A DNA stretch of 64,000 nucleotides, taken from assembly GCF_932526225.1 (NCBI RefSeq), contig NC_064047.1, positions 12,100,460 to 12,164,459 of the forward strand, written 5' to 3'. The notes under the pieces were generated by a model. It did no database searches. It was not told the DNA's origin and saw only the letters and a list, made by a program, of their open reading frames with translations. Below, in pieces: positions 20,985 through 46,059 of this stretch. A program made the position numbers and the translations under genes. Position 1 is the stretch's first letter. The number at the start of each line of letters is the position of its first letter. This DNA comes from Nematostella vectensis. Lineage: Eukaryota; Cnidaria; Anthozoa; Actiniaria; Edwardsiidae.

Positions 20985-21344
20985 CCCTAAATGATTATTC
21001 ATGTACGCGAAACCTATTTTGCCTACATTAGCTCTTGCCGATTGTTTATGTACATGAAATCGTTTTGGCCTACATTAGCTTTTGCCGATTATTTATGTAC
21101 GTGAAACCGTTTTGGCCTACATTAGCAATCGCCCCGTACGCGAAATCGATTTGGCCTACATTAGCGATCGCCGATTGTTTATGTACGTGAAACATTATAA
21201 GCTTGATATATAGAGACGGGGCTGGGGGGCTCGGAGGGGCGATTCGCGTCTCCCAGGCCTAAGACAGGAGACGGGGCTGGGAGGCCCGGAGGGGTGATTC
21301 ACGCCTCCCAGCAGTTTCTCTGAAACCCCACGGTCCCCCCCCCC
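20985..21344. repeat. Right terminal inverted repeat of element A
   Basis: Complement of the left TIR, ending in CACGGTCCCCCCCCCC. It contains the same ~45-bp internal repeats read on the other strand (GCCTACATTAGC, TGCCGATTGTTTATGTACGT). Confidence 0.9.
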
Positions 21345-21347
21345 AAC

Positions 21348-21353
21348 CTATTT
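21348..21353. other. Probable target-site duplication, right
   Basis: CTATTT, the partner of 4891-4896, three bases outside the right TIR edge. Confidence 0.6.
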
Positions 21354-21359
21354 CCTTTC

Positions 21360-22145
21360 TGTTTGCACCTTTTGGAAGCTACAGGTTTTATCATAGGTGA
21401 AGTTGACCCAAACTATAAGAAAGAAAGCTCAGATGTCAGTTTTCACGGCATGAATGGGTTGTTTAGTTCGAAAACTCCACGCTATGTAGAGAACAAACTT
21501 CTGAAGTAAAATGAAAAGGCCAATCGCTTTGTGCTGCTTTATGATTTGATTAAAATATTTCACACAAATAACAGGTAGTACTTTTATCTTAAAGACACTT
21601 TTCTGGGTTTTTACACCCCTTGTTATTTATTAATTTGCCTTTGTTTATCCGATATAAGTAAGTAAATAACTTAAGCTTTGTATTTCTTGGATATCTGTCG
21701 CGGTCGCCGGATGTCATCTTATTGTTTTACTTTTTGTCAAAATTTTTCTCTTCAATCTCTTCAGGATAATAAAACTCCGACTCAGGGTGCTCGTCCATTC
21801 CCATCTTTTTTGGTGGCTTTGGTTTTTTGGTCGATTTGGTTTTAGCGAAATTCGTGCAAACATACAGAACAACACAAAAAAGCTCACAAAATGTCCCGCT
21901 CCGGATACGGAAAAAGACGGCCCCGCCAATCAACCATTTCTGTTTCTTCTGGGTGTTAGAATTCGCTACTCGAATGTTTGCTGTCGCTCATTTTGCAGTT
22001 TCCAGGTGGAAAAAAATTAAAAAGATTGTGAAATTTTTTTCGTAGGGCAATGCGGAATTCCGTAATGCCCCCAGAGACGGGCAATTTGGGAATGTCACGA
22101 CTACCAATAAGCCAATCACCGCGCGCGTACTATCGTAGTCATATA
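21360..22145. repeat. Dispersed repeat, copy 1
   Basis: Matches 33286-34110 at about 85-90% by eye, including TTTGCACCTTTTGGAAGCTA, TGCTGCTTTATGATTTGAT and AAAATGTCCCGCTCCGGATA. It ends in both places at a (TA)n tract. No coding content. Element A interrupts its left edge. Confidence 0.85.
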
Positions 22146-22163
22146 ATATATATATATATATCG

Positions 22164-22206
<43 letters not shown>
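22146..22206. repeat. (TA)n and (TTA)n microsatellites
   Basis: Short (TA)n tract followed by about 14 TTA units. Confidence 0.9.
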
Positions 22207-22359
22207 TTTTTCTTTTTTTAATATTATTTTCTTTGGTTCCTGTTTTTTTTGCTGTAGGTAGGCAAGTAGGGGAGACACCTCACAACTTTATTTTTCTGGC
22301 AAAGTCAGCTGTTTCAATATCTAATTGTGTCTTAATACACCAAAAACTGGAAATCGACT

Positions 22360-22496
22360 CTGCCAAATTTTCGTCTTTAATAAGACTTCTTCAGGGCTAA
22401 AACTGGAAATCGACTCTGCCAAATTTTCGTCTTTAATAAGACTTCTTCAGGGCAGACTGCCCTGAAGAAGTCTTATTAAAGACGAAAATTTGGCAG
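22360..22496. repeat. Three hammerhead-like motif copies in inverted array
   Basis: Units at 22360-22397 and 22416-22455 (minus strand) and 22457-22496 (plus strand) share CTGCC / CTGAAGA / a GTCTT...AAGAC stem / GAAA / GGCAG. The order matches a type I hammerhead with position 7 changed (allowed) and one extra A before stem II. A fourth copy is at 31930-31969. They lie at the 3' end of the adjacent LINE-like sequence. Confidence 0.45.
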
Positions 22497-22519
22497 AGTC
22501 GATTTCCAGTTTTTGGTGT

Positions 22520-24190
22520 ATTGTAATCATTGTTCTGGTCGCTTTTGGTGTATTGTATTCATTGTTCTGATCGCGACAGTTTGGGCTTTTTGATTCGAAT
22601 TGTGTCTTAAGATATATTAAATATGTTTTAAAATAAATTTTTTCGTTTTTCTTGTATGCTCCTGAATGTAGCGTTTTGCAAAGAGCAGGCATAGATTTAG
22701 TGGTTGATTCGCTGTTTTTTTTTCTGGGTGGAGATGATAAACAATATCCTTATATTCTAATGCAATGTCTTCGCTATTTCTGTCAGTCCACCAATTTTTA
22801 AAGCGCTCAAGAATTTCTTAACCTGTTTGCATTCAACAAACAGATGCTGTAAATTGTGGATTTCTTTGCAAAGACAGCATTTGTTAGATGAGTCTACAAT
22901 TTTATCTCTGAAGAGAGAGGCGTTGCATGGGAGGATGTTATGAGTAAGTTTAAACTGAAACTTTCTCTGCTGAATGTCCCTGTTCATGAGAAAGGGAGCA
23001 CGTAGATATGGGGAGGTTTTCCTGAGTGGAACCACATTTAATAATTCTTTTCTCGGCTGCTGGTATTTGAAACTTCTTTTCACAGAGGATCTCTCTTGCT
23101 CTTGTTGGTGTAGTTGTGTTCTGAGGCAGCGGTTCTGTTTTCATTCGGAACTTCCACTCAGAGGGGATGGCTTTTCTACATGCAGAGTGTTAGAAAGTTA
23201 ATTTTTATGCCATATAAGCGCATTTGCTCCTTTTCTGAAATCCACATTCGTTGTTCATTATTTGTTTGATTTAAAAAAATCCGTGTTTTTGCCAGTTCGG
23301 CTAAAAAATGGATTTTCTTGCAATTTTTGCATGCTTATTGTTCAAAATGTTTTCTTCAAACACCGATGCCTTCTCATTAAGCTCTGATTCATGCCAAGCA
23401 TTTAAAACATCTCTGTAAAAGCTTTGGAGTTTAGGATTAAGAGATAATGTTTTTACATCAAAATCACAATCGAAAGGAAAGTTCCTCCAACGGATTGTAG
23501 GGGGAAGTAGGGATGCGCTTCCAACTCTCCTCTCCTCGCTCGTCTTGTGTGCGAAGTCGCTTGACCCAGCTTGTTTTGATAACCTTATTTATAATCGAAA
23601 AATCTGTCATGTTGAGACCATCTTCGATTTTTTAAATTTAATTTTAGGAGGTTTTCCGTCCCCAATAAAACACCAAATTATTTTGTTTTCATGTTTACAA
23701 GTTTAAAACTAAGGTTTTCTTTTTTAAGGTTATTTTATCATAAGTAAAGTGGATGCTGAGTACGTAAACTGACTTCTTTGGCCAGCGGATACCGAAGGGC
23801 GTTTCTTGACAATGTCTGTTTCTGGTGTGTCATGGTGTTTCATGGTGTGTCATGATGTGTCATGTCCATTGTTTAGCGCACAGCTAGAAATGCCGTTGTA
23901 AAATGTGTTGAACCACTTTATTGAATGTTTTCAATGTTTCATTATAAAGTTCCACTCAAGGCTATCAAAGCTTTTCTGAAAATCTAAGAAGAAAGCAATT
24001 CCAGGGATATCTTCTGTTTGCGTTATTTCCATTAGATCGACAATCATGCGCACGTTTTGCCCTTTATATCGATTGCGCAGTCTGATTTGGGTGTATAATG
24101 TCTGGCAGCAGCTACGATATTCTAGTTGCTATTGTTTTTGACGCGATTTTATAGTCAACATTCAAAAGGGTTATAGGTCTCCAATTTTAT
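22520..24190 (-). mobile_element. LINE 3' part (reverse transcriptase to C-terminal zinc motif)
   Basis: On the minus strand, 24090-23930 encodes an RT segment with RYKGQNVRMIVDLMEITQTE and IAFFLDFQKSFDSLEWN. 23083-22757 encodes the C-terminal region with KLTHNILPCNASLFRDKI and a CCLCKE..H...C zinc motif typical of L1-like LINEs. Stops and frame changes are frequent. The 3' end lies near 22500. Confidence 0.75.
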
Positions 24191-24192
24191 AA

Positions 24193-24500
24193 ATGGCGCA
24201 CCAAAAATTAAATGGAGATATGAATGAAGAAACTATGTGTAAATTTTATGAAGCCAAACACAAATTAGATTTATTTGCACGACAAAAAACAAAAGGCGCG
24301 ATCATTCGAAGCCGTGACAAGTGGCACAAAATGGGTGAGAAAAACACGAGATATTCTTTTAATTTAGAAAAAAGACAACATGACAGTAAGTATATTACAA
24401 AACTGAATGATAGCAATAATAAAGAAATCACAGATCAGAAAAAAAATTACGAATAAAATACAAGATTTCTACAAAAACCTTCACACGCCATCTCAAGAAA
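24193..24500 (+). mobile_element. Inverted 5' part of the same LINE
   Basis: Plus-strand frame with SRDKWHKMGEKNTRYSFNLE followed by a QDFYKNLH segment: the region just before the RT domain in L1-like elements. It abuts the minus-strand RT part head to head at ~24190, the arrangement made by twin priming. Confidence 0.65.
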
Positions 24501-26130
24501 GTGAGGGCGTGTCCACTATCTCTGTTTATTTCTTTGGCACACCCCCATGAGGGGGGGAGAGAGTATGAATATTTTCTGGAAATACACCATATTTAATTTA
24601 CCTTATAAAAATGCTATAAAGTACTGCCCTGTGTATGAGTTTTTGGCGGGAATCGAACAACTAAATTCAAGGAAGAGAGTGGATCTTGAATCCTCGCTTC
24701 GTTGGCTTTCGTGGGCTTAATGTGTTATTTGGAGGTCGATTCCATACTTTTTAATGAAAATCGATGTGACGTAAAAGGTATGTGGTTCTGAAAACACAAA
24801 ATGACCGTCAAGTAATTTGTAATAAACAAACCTTTCGCTTATATAAAAAAAAATCGAAGAGTACTTATACTTTTTACATCGAAATTGATCTGATATAGTA
24901 AGTGTTGTGCACCATCCCAATCTGATTAAATAAGCTTTTATGCACCGTCCTTTAATGGATTGAATTGAAGTTTGAAGTCAAAAGTCTTGCAGTTGTAGAT
25001 AAAAAGCTCTTTTCTTCCGTTTCCTTGTTTGCGATAGTTTTGTTTATGCGCCAAACGCATAAAAAGACGGCTGTGTTTAAAAATCTATGCAATGAAACTA
25101 CGGCAAGTATTCGAATTCTTTTCCAGGTTTGATTTTCTGCGCGCTCGATCGAAGGTTTGTTTACACATCTTCCATAATTGTCTAGAATAAGATTTCTCCT
25201 CTACTATGATATTTTTGGAGAGGCTTATTACTGGATACTTTTGGTGTGTTTTTCTTGAGAGACACGGAGGTCTGAAGGTCGTTAGTCCTATTTTGCTGCA
25301 GGAAATAAATTATTTTTGTGATTCTGTGAAATCTTTAAAATGGCGCCTTTGCGAGTGTGATCCTCTCGCTTACAATATCGCGTGAGTTAGAACTTTTCCA
25401 TCCGGTATTATCTTGAAATAAAAACCATTTTGCACACCTCCTCTCCGGTAATGTGTGGAAATGGCGTGGTCTCGGAGTTTTCTAGCTCAGCCGTTTATTT
25501 CGTAAAATGTGGCGGTCCTTGGCGTATGATATGTAGTATAGATTCTCCTAGATGGCGCCATGCCATACATGTAATTAAATGAAGAAAATAAATGTAAAAA
25601 AATGAAGAAAATATGCAAATACGTCATTAATTTTTCATAAGCTGTTTAAAACATGTTGCAGTATTTATGACGGTGGTCTGTGTGACAAAAGAAAGAGGCC
25701 CTGCAAGAAAACAAACATATTTGGTGATTCCTTGATTCAGAAAACCTGACTTGTCACGTGACCGAATTCAAGGTAAATGAGAATTTTTATGCACAAATAA
25801 CTCACCTTAGCGGTTTGAATAAAGTTGAAATTATCCGGGTATCCGAGCTTTGCAGTGTTGCTGATTTAGAAACTTAGCTCGTATATGTATCTGTCTGCGG
25901 TTTTCAGACATGGTGTTACCAACCGTTTTTGCTTTTTTTTTTTTCATTTCAGGTTTTATTTTTAAGGGGGCGTTAATTGTCAGTTATTAGCTTCTATTAT
26001 ATGCTTTTTCTGGACCCAAAGACACGCAATGAATGCATATGTACAGGATACACGATGGAACTTTTGCTGCTCCCGAAATGATCGGCCATGAGACTTACTG
26101 GGTGAAATATTTATTTTTACCTATATCTAG
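24501..26130. other. AT-rich region upstream of the first visible mucin exon
   Basis: No coding exon, repeat end or RNA gene recognised. The N-terminal exons expected for the mucin-like gene were not found here. Confidence 0.5.
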
Positions 26131-38324
<12,194 letters not shown>

Positions 38325-39800
38325 CCTACGTTCACTGAGTTATTTCCCATTCTAAACAGATTTTGTTGCTTTTTTAATTGCTAACTTAATTTTTCTCCTT
38401 ACTGTGCTGTGTGACTATAACAAGACGGGATTTTTTTTTCATAACTTTTTATACTTGTAAGGCATGAGATCCATTGCCCCTTTGATATCCAGGTACATAT
38501 TTTTGGGGATAACTCACAATGAACTCTAATTACTTTGAGTGTGACAAGTTTTCATTGTCCAATTTTCAACGTCATCTCGAAACGGCTTTTCCACAAGACA
38601 CGACAACAAACAAAATGGAAAACAGACGCGTAGTTCTCGCTGACCGCTGTAGCGCGTGTCATTCTGTCAATATAATCAATGCACGAAACATCGATAACGC
38701 ACGTATTTCACAAACGTTTTACAAACATATACTCGAATTTTTTTTCACATTTTTAAATAAGAAAGGAATGACTTAGCTGCGAACCTGCTAAAGTTAACGG
38801 AACTGCTAAAAATGTGTTTTTTTTTTTAATTTTTCCATTGAGGATATCGAAAAAATCTTTGTAGTTTAATTATTTTGAACAAAAAAAATTTGGACTCGCA
38901 TCTTCGAGAGTTATTTTAGAAAAGGAATTTAGACGCTTTGGTCTTGAGTCCGTTAGCTACTAAAAGGAAGCTAAGTCTGACCATTGACCAAGTTCTTACA
39001 TAAGAAGAAATCAGACTTGGCTTTATTAAGCAGGTAAAATGTTTATTACACGGCATAATTCATGGTTAATTATAGAGTCACGTGTTAATGTTGCAATGCG
39101 CAGTCAGTGGTTATTGGCAGCGAAGGCCTCATGGTTGCAATGGTTGCCTCATGTTGTCATGGTTGTGTCACGGCAGTTCAACGGTAGCTCGATGCTGCTG
39201 AAAGAATAACAGCTTATCGCCTGCACTCAGGTCACGCATCATACTCTGAAAACGACACCATCTTGTCAGTATCGGTATCAGTCCGTATCAAGCTACCAAA
39301 GGAGTTGCCTCCTTAGAATAAAAGCACATTTAAAGGACCTGTATCCTTAAAAGACAAGCACATTAAAACGGAGTGTGGTATAAGCTCTATTCCATCGTTA
39401 GCTGTATAGTGTTTAATGGCAAAATAAATACCGGTACCGCCCCAAAAGTGTTTCTTCTTTGAGTTGTTTTGAATATAGCTCCACTATGCCACAGCCTAAT
39501 CGAACAGAAGTACAACAGTAGAAAAAATTGGTCGACCCCGCTGTACCTTGTAGAAAACAAAACGTCTAAGGCATAGTTTAAAGGCCGTATTAACGTCGCA
39601 TTAAATTCAGCCGTATTAAATTTTACAATTTTATACATGGTTAATTCGGCGTCTAAAACAATTAATATGATGAATGAGGTAGGGGTGACCGAATTTTACG
39701 AAACTTCACAGAGGTAATTAAAATGATCACTTCTAAACGCTCAGTGAGTTTTGTGTTTTTTTTATTAATAATTTCTCACAAAACCCAATAGCGCTTCTCC
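38325..39800. other. Non-coding region after the mucin gene
   Basis: AT-rich. A frame at 38519-38776 has no recognisable domain. Near 39110-39200 are short repeats of CATGGTTG. Nothing else seen. Confidence 0.5.
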
Positions 39801-39842
39801 ACGTGATTGCGACCAAGGCGAACTTGAAACGGTCCGGCGTAA

Positions 39843-40668
39843 TCAAGTCCTACGTATTTGAACGGCGTACTGACACCAGCAAGACGCATAGCTGGCAAAG
39901 TCATTCATCTTCTGATTCATTGGCTCCACTTGACGGCGATGGCATAACGGACACTTCACTGTACAGTTCTTGACCCCAGCTCGACCGCGCAAGATCCAGA
40001 ATTTCTCCCGCAGGTTGTTAAACACGTGCTCCACTCCCGCGTGGATGAGTTTGCGGTGATAATCAGTCACTATCAGACGTGTGACGTCATACCCATGGTC
40101 TAGGATCACCGGGTGCTTGACCTCCCATGGTAAATCAGCTCTGTCAATTCTACCCCCTACACGAAGCATTCCATCGACTAGCTGCGGGTCGAGGCTTACA
40201 ATTCTACTTTTACGAGTGTCCCTTGGACAATGATTCAATACTGGAAAACCTTGCTTCTTGTGCCCACTTGGTCCAGAATAACTCAGCGTCTCTTGTACAC
40301 TGAGTGCTACGCTCTTGCGTCGATCTCTATTACGTTATTTGTAGCGGAAACGCTGTCACACGGCGCATTTTCAACCAGCTTGAGTACGCAGCTGGGTCAA
40401 TCAGTGGTTGGGTCGCTTCTTCTCGTACTCTCAGGATCTTCTTCTTCAGCTCCGCCTTTTCAGATGGTGGTGCAACAGTTGGAACCTGATCAATTGGCCA
40501 ATCTTGTACATGTAGCTTTACGAATTCCGGTCCCTGAATGGCCATACGGAATGTGCATGTATCTCTGAGAGTGGCGACATCTGCGATATTCAGCTCTGTG
40601 CGATCGTCATAAACCTTTCTGTTTGAAGCACCGGGCCCATCGTTTAATAAATTCAAGTATTCAAACAC
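39843..40668 (-). mobile_element. BEL/Pao-type retrotransposon fragment
   Basis: On the minus strand, a segment with GPEFVKLHVQDWP is followed by an integrase N-terminal zinc domain: RVGGRIDRADLPWEVKHPVI, HAGVEHVFNNLREKFWI and CPLCHRR. The order fits the end of RT/RNase H passing into BEL/Pao integrase. Frames are interrupted and no LTRs are seen. Confidence 0.7.
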
Positions 40669-41599
40669 CTCAACTAATGTTTCGGTGAAACAGCTTCTAA
40701 TTCCTCTTACCCTAATTCGTCAGTTTCTATTAATCCGGGGTCAATTTGCTCTAATTTTTTCGTTACCTCCCCCGATTTTGTCCTGGCTTCTTTAAGGTTT
40801 TTGACGAATTAACGGATCTTCGCTTCGCTACCTTTCTTTGCCACGAGTTCTTTTGCTCGATTTGCATTTCTAGTGGCAGTCGACTTCTCCACTTTCCGTT
40901 TTGCTGGACACGTGTCCTATTCGTAGATTGTCTCTGGCATCTTGTATATCCGGCACGAAGGACCAGCTCTGTTATGAACGGCGGCTAAAGGTTTATTGTG
41001 TGATTGTTCTGACAGCCAAAGAACTCACAAACTCCTATTTTCGTCACAAAATGGCGATTCCCTCAGTCCAAAAGATTTCCAACTAGTTCTCTGTTCTCGC
41101 ACGGCCTTTTCACAGGCATCCCGCGTACTGTTACAAACAATAACAACAAGTAAAAATATCAAAACGTTACAAATTATTGTTCATAACATTGCACCGGCAA
41201 ATCAGAAAGAGAAAACCATCAATGAACTAAAAACAGTTCTGCAAAGAACTTGAGCCAAAGCCAATAATTATTGCGGAGATATTGCTTCTTTACACGCAAT
41301 CAGTTAGAAGATGAGCCCATTTCTGCATTTATGTTTAACTTAAGAGACTAGCAACTACATATTAATTTCGCCATTTTTTGAACGAGTCATAAGGTACAGG
41401 TTGGTTTGTGGCCTCCGTAACGAGGCAATTCGAAAGAAAATTGTGACTGAAGTAGATCTGACTTTCTCTAAAGCCCCAGAATATTGCTGTAAATCTAGAA
41501 ACAGCAGCTAAAGATGCCGCTGCAATTGGTCAGCGTAATATGCCAATCAACATGCTCCAGTCCAAAGACAGGTGTCATCACAGTAAACCTAAGGGGGGA

Positions 41600-43930
41600 G
41601 AGTTGTTACAGATGTGGTAGCAAATCGCACCTGTCAGACAAGTGCAGATTTAAAGAGTAATTCTGCCACAGTTGCAATAAGAGAGGGCATATTTCAAAGG
41701 CATGTCGCTCGGGACATCAAGAGAAAAATTCTAGTAGAAAAGTCCACTCTGTGAATCCAAGAGGGATGACTGTGAGGGAGAGGATGGTCCAGACAAGGAT
41801 AGCTGTGATGACAATGCAATAATGGATAATTGAACAAAACACAGTGATGCTGATGTTGATGTTACAATTGAAGGAGTTCCCTTGAGTACTGAGCTAGACA
41901 TCGGATCTGTATTTTCCATCTGAAGTTTTCATCTATTCCCCTTCAAGAGACTCACATTGTTTAAGAAACCTACAACGGGAGCCTGTTAAACCAGTAGGAG
42001 TGGCAAAAGTGAATGTACAGTATAAGGACCAGTCTCGGGTACTGGATCTTTATGTTGTCAAGAACGGGGGTCCACCACTGTTTGGTAAAATTGGTTAAGA
42101 GAGATCAATTTAGACTGGCCAAAAATCAAGGTCCAGGCATTCCAAGGTGTACCTTCAAATGTGTACCAAAGGTGGCCTTCAAAGGCAGAGTACCTTGAGA
42201 ATCTTTCACTCGCCTTGAACAATATGATTAGAAGGCAAATCAAGCCAAATGTCAATTCTTCCAGAAAAGCGTTGAATCCTGCGGTCATGTGATTGACGCG
42301 CAAGGCTTGCATAAGTCCCAAAAGAAGGTCAGTGCAGTACTGAATGCATAGAGACCAAAAAACGAAGCTCAGCTAAGATCATTTATCGGTTTGGTAAATT
42401 ATTACCAGCGTTTCCTTCCCAATATAGCTTCCATACTGTATCCGCTGAATCTCCTGTTAGATTATGATTTCAAGTGGGCCTGGGGCAAGCAACAAGAGGA
42501 CGCATTCCGAAAGGCCAAGTAGCTGGTTGCGTCAGACGTAGTTATCACACACTACGACCCAGGTAGACCCATATTCATGGCCAGCGATGCATCTAGCTGC
42601 ATCTGGCATCGGAGCCGGAATACCTCACATATTCCATCCACATAAGGTATTCCAGCTACAGCCGTTGCACGCATACAGCACTTGGGCAGTTTTCTTGAGT
42701 GCTTTAGACTACACCATTGTATACAAAAACACTAGCAGTTACGGCAATGCAGACCTATTGTCTAGGCTATCATTTGAGACAACTGAGAGAGATGATAACG
42801 AGTATGATACTGTCGGTATGTTTCAGGTGCATGACTTACCAGTGTCCGCAGAAGAAATCAAGAATGAGAGGCGTCGAGACCCTGTGCTGTCCCAAGTACT
42901 ACAAGCAGCTATCAACGGTTGGTCACCACGACTTAGTGAGGTTAGTGAGCTACAGCCATATTGAAACATTGGACATGAACTTTCTATCCATGAAGAATGT
43001 TTGTGGTGGGGAATCAGAGTAATTGTACCACCAAAGCTTAGAGACCGAGTCCTTGCCTTACTTCATAAAGGTTACATTGGGATCAGAATGGAGGGCTTGG
43101 CCAGAGATCATGTATGGTGGCCTGGTATAGACTATAGCATTATTAATTTGTTGAGGTCCTGTCAGGATTGTCAAGAGGTGCAAAATTCACCCAGGTCAGC
43201 TACACTACATTGTTGCGAGTTTCCAGACCGCCCATGGCAACGCATTCACATAGATTTTGCTGGTCCATTCTATAATCGTATGTTTTTTGGTGTTGTGGAC
43301 GCATATTCAAAATAGCCTGAAGTTACTATCACGAAGTCCACTGCCTCTGAAGATACCGCAAATGTACTTTGCGAGATTGGGAGTTACTGAGATTGTGGTG
43401 TCCGATAATGGACCACAGCTAGTGTCAAATGAGTTTGAATCCTTCTTGAAGAGAAATGTTATAAGGCATATTACTTAAGTGCCCCCTACCATCCATCTAC
43501 TAATGGACTCGCGGAGTGGTTCGTGCAGACATTTAAGAAGGGCATCTCCGCGTTCAAAGAGAAAGTTCGACTACAAACAAAGGGTGATAACTTGTTACCA
43601 GCTTATCGCAATGTTCCTCGTGAAACCACAGGGCAGCCTCCTGCTGTACTGCCAATGGATCGAATATTGAGGTCAAGGTTAGATTCCCTCAAGCCTGATG
43701 TGCGAAAGACTGTAGAAAAAAAACAAGAGGCTGCACCTGAAAGGAGGAAGGGAAAGGGGAGTCTTCATTGAAGGTCAGACTGTACTAGCTAGAAACTACT
43801 CTACAGGACCTAAGTGGTTGCCAGGGGTTATAGATAGGCAGACTGGTCCAGTGTCTTATAAAGTTAAGGTCTACAAGGAGGATATACTCATTCGCTTCTC
43901 ATCTCTGCTTGCGGCGGTCCCATCTCGAGC
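41600..43930 (+). mobile_element. Decayed Ty3/gypsy retrotransposon
   Basis: Plus strand. Two gag zinc knuckles (CYRCGSKSHLSDKC and CHSCNKRGHISKAC) at ~41607-41700. RT/RNase H pieces at ~42230-42780 include CGHVIDAQGLHKSQKKV and FIGLVNYYQRFLPNIAS. The integrase zinc domain at 43001-43200 has VWWPGIDYSI and CQDCQ, then catalytic-domain pieces PWQRIHIDFAGPF, VVDAYSK and VSDNGPQLVSNEF. Many stops and frame changes; no LTRs identified. Confidence 0.8.
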
Positions 43931-46040
43931 TCCTAGCACACTACCCCACTACAAAAGATACACTTCTTCTTTGATCTCCTAACACACTTACACCACCACA
44001 CATGATAAACTTCATCTTTGAGCTCCCAGCACACTACACCACCACACAAGATAAACTTCATCTTTTTAACGTCCATTCACTCTCACGACCATCCCTCCTC
44101 ATTGTCGTCTTCGCAATGTCCTGGTGACTTTGGACTTTGTTTCCGCCCATTTGCTTCAATTTGCTGGCATCGTTGTGTTCAAGTGCCGACCTTACGAGCT
44201 GTGACCTAAAACAGTGAGAAATTGGACCCCCCTGCGTGATGCCCGAAAGCCGTGGATTTCATCTCTTACGGAGATTCTAAGCACTAAAGTCAGAACGGGG
44301 AAATTATTTACCTTGTACTCATACTCATTTGGTTTTGGTTGCCCGATGGCGGTAAAGTATAGTTGAGTTAATTTTGTATCCAATATTTGCGTGGCTTGCC
44401 GTGTTTTTTCATGTTTTTACAGTCTGTTTTGCGATGGGTTGGACATCGGAAAAAGTGTCATTTCAATTTTCATGTTGAGCGACTGGTTTGGGACCTCGCC
44501 ATTAATTTTCTTATAATTCTATTCCATCCAGGGCGACGGTTTTGGACCTCGCAAAAACGTTACAACCTTTTACATTGGGCGACTGGTTTGTCATTGATGT
44601 TACATTTGGTTGTCATGTGTTCGTTCATGGTGGTGTTTCGTTTAAGAGATATGAATATTTTTGTTTTTAATGACATCGGAATATCTTTTGAAACTTGTAT
44701 TTAACTGGTATGGATTGCGGTCTCTTACGCTGCCATTTTCTTGTTCTTGTATATTTCTGTTTTAAACACAAATACCCATACACTCTTTTTTATAAGAACG
44801 CCCAGCCTGAGATTTCACCAATTCGAATAAGAACATGCTAAGAACATGCTGACGCTCAGATAGCAGACAATTGTTTTCTTTTTTATCCCTGATTCTTTTT
44901 AAAACGCTGAATGAAATTGTGCTCATAGGGGGCACCCCCTCATAGTAACAACCTTATTATTACTATTGATCATTACTGTGATTCTCTTTCTAATCATTCA
45001 TTGGGTATTATAAAATTTAAGAACATCGTTAACAACATATTAAGCTTTAAAATGTCCCAAACGCCACAACGAATCTCCTTGCCGGAACAAATCTACTGTT
45101 ACAACGCCGCTGTTTTTTCTGTTTTGTTTAGCAGTTTAGTTTGTTATTATGTCATTTCTGAGCCCGCCTTGCGTGACAGAGGGCGGCGGTCTGAGTGACT
45201 GCGTGGGGGACTAGGGTCTGGATTCCTTTGCGTCTTTCCCGAAGGGTTGAGCAGACGCTTCCATTGTAAGTTGAGATTAGTCTGAGAAGATTTCGACTAG
45301 AAACAGGTATTTATATCGCGTATTTACACCCTATTTTAACTATTAACTGTTCCTTTGTGTGTTATTCGGGAAATTCGAAAGGTATTTAAGGCGTTTTAGA
45401 GAGAAAATATACTTTTTTTCTAAACCTTGTATTTCGCATATTAATTGGCAATCTATATTTGATATTTATGTGTTATCTCACCCAATGTCTTGAGCTGTCA
45501 ATGTTACAAAGCTGTACATCAAAGATTGGTACAGCTAGTTTAAAAAGAAACGCTTACTCAAGATGAATCTTTTAGGCAATGATAAACCTCATAGCCAAAT
45601 GTAATTGATGTGTTTATCTGGTCATTTCAAACGGATAGGTCCATAGCAATAAACTGACAAATACAAAAGACCCGCAGGATCTATAGTGCTAGTACAAAGC
45701 AACGCAGGATGCCAACATATTGTAACATTTTTTTTCCAATACAAGAAGCACTTTGCGAAGTCTTTTACACTTGGAGTTTTAAAACTAATGTATTCTGATA
45801 TTTGAGGCATCCCTTGTCAAACATTCCATTTATTTCTTACCCTTGGGTGCTTCCATGATTCAGATGATAGACCAAGCGTGAAGGTACAAACAGTCAATGT
45901 TTGCCAATGTTGAAAATTCCATAGATTTATCTTCCCATCAAATAGCTTAATCCAAGTATCTGTTATGATCAATTCTTGTTGTCATTACTAGCATTTAATT
46001 TACAAGGACAATATTGTTTTTTTTGTGTTTGGGATCGGGT
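43931..46040. other. Non-coding AT-rich region
   Basis: Short tandem repeats of a CACACTACACCACCACACA type near 43930-44050. No gene, RNA or mobile element recognised in the rest. Confidence 0.5.
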
Positions 46041-46059
46041 ATTCGTACCTAGCAGGGGC

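Larger units (their letters stand above)
4897..21344. mobile_element. Polinton/Maverick-like element, copy A (complete, decayed)
   Basis: The element is bounded by long TIRs (4897-5300 and 20985-21344) that begin with a G-run followed by ACCG. It is flanked by CTATTT at 4891-4896 and 21348-21353, a likely 6-bp target duplication with three extra bases at the right edge. Inside are an integrase with retroviral DDE features, a packaging-type ATPase, a capsid-like gene, several virion-type small proteins and a polymerase-helicase gene. That gene set and size (about 16.4 kb) match Polintons/adintovirus-like integrated viruses. The interior is clearly more GC-rich than the host. Most large genes carry stops or frameshifts, so this copy is inactive. 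Confidence 0.88.

Noticed and set aside
38519-38776. 85-codon frame after the mucin gene
   Set aside because: No recognisable motif, AT-rich, no splice or promoter support; likely chance.
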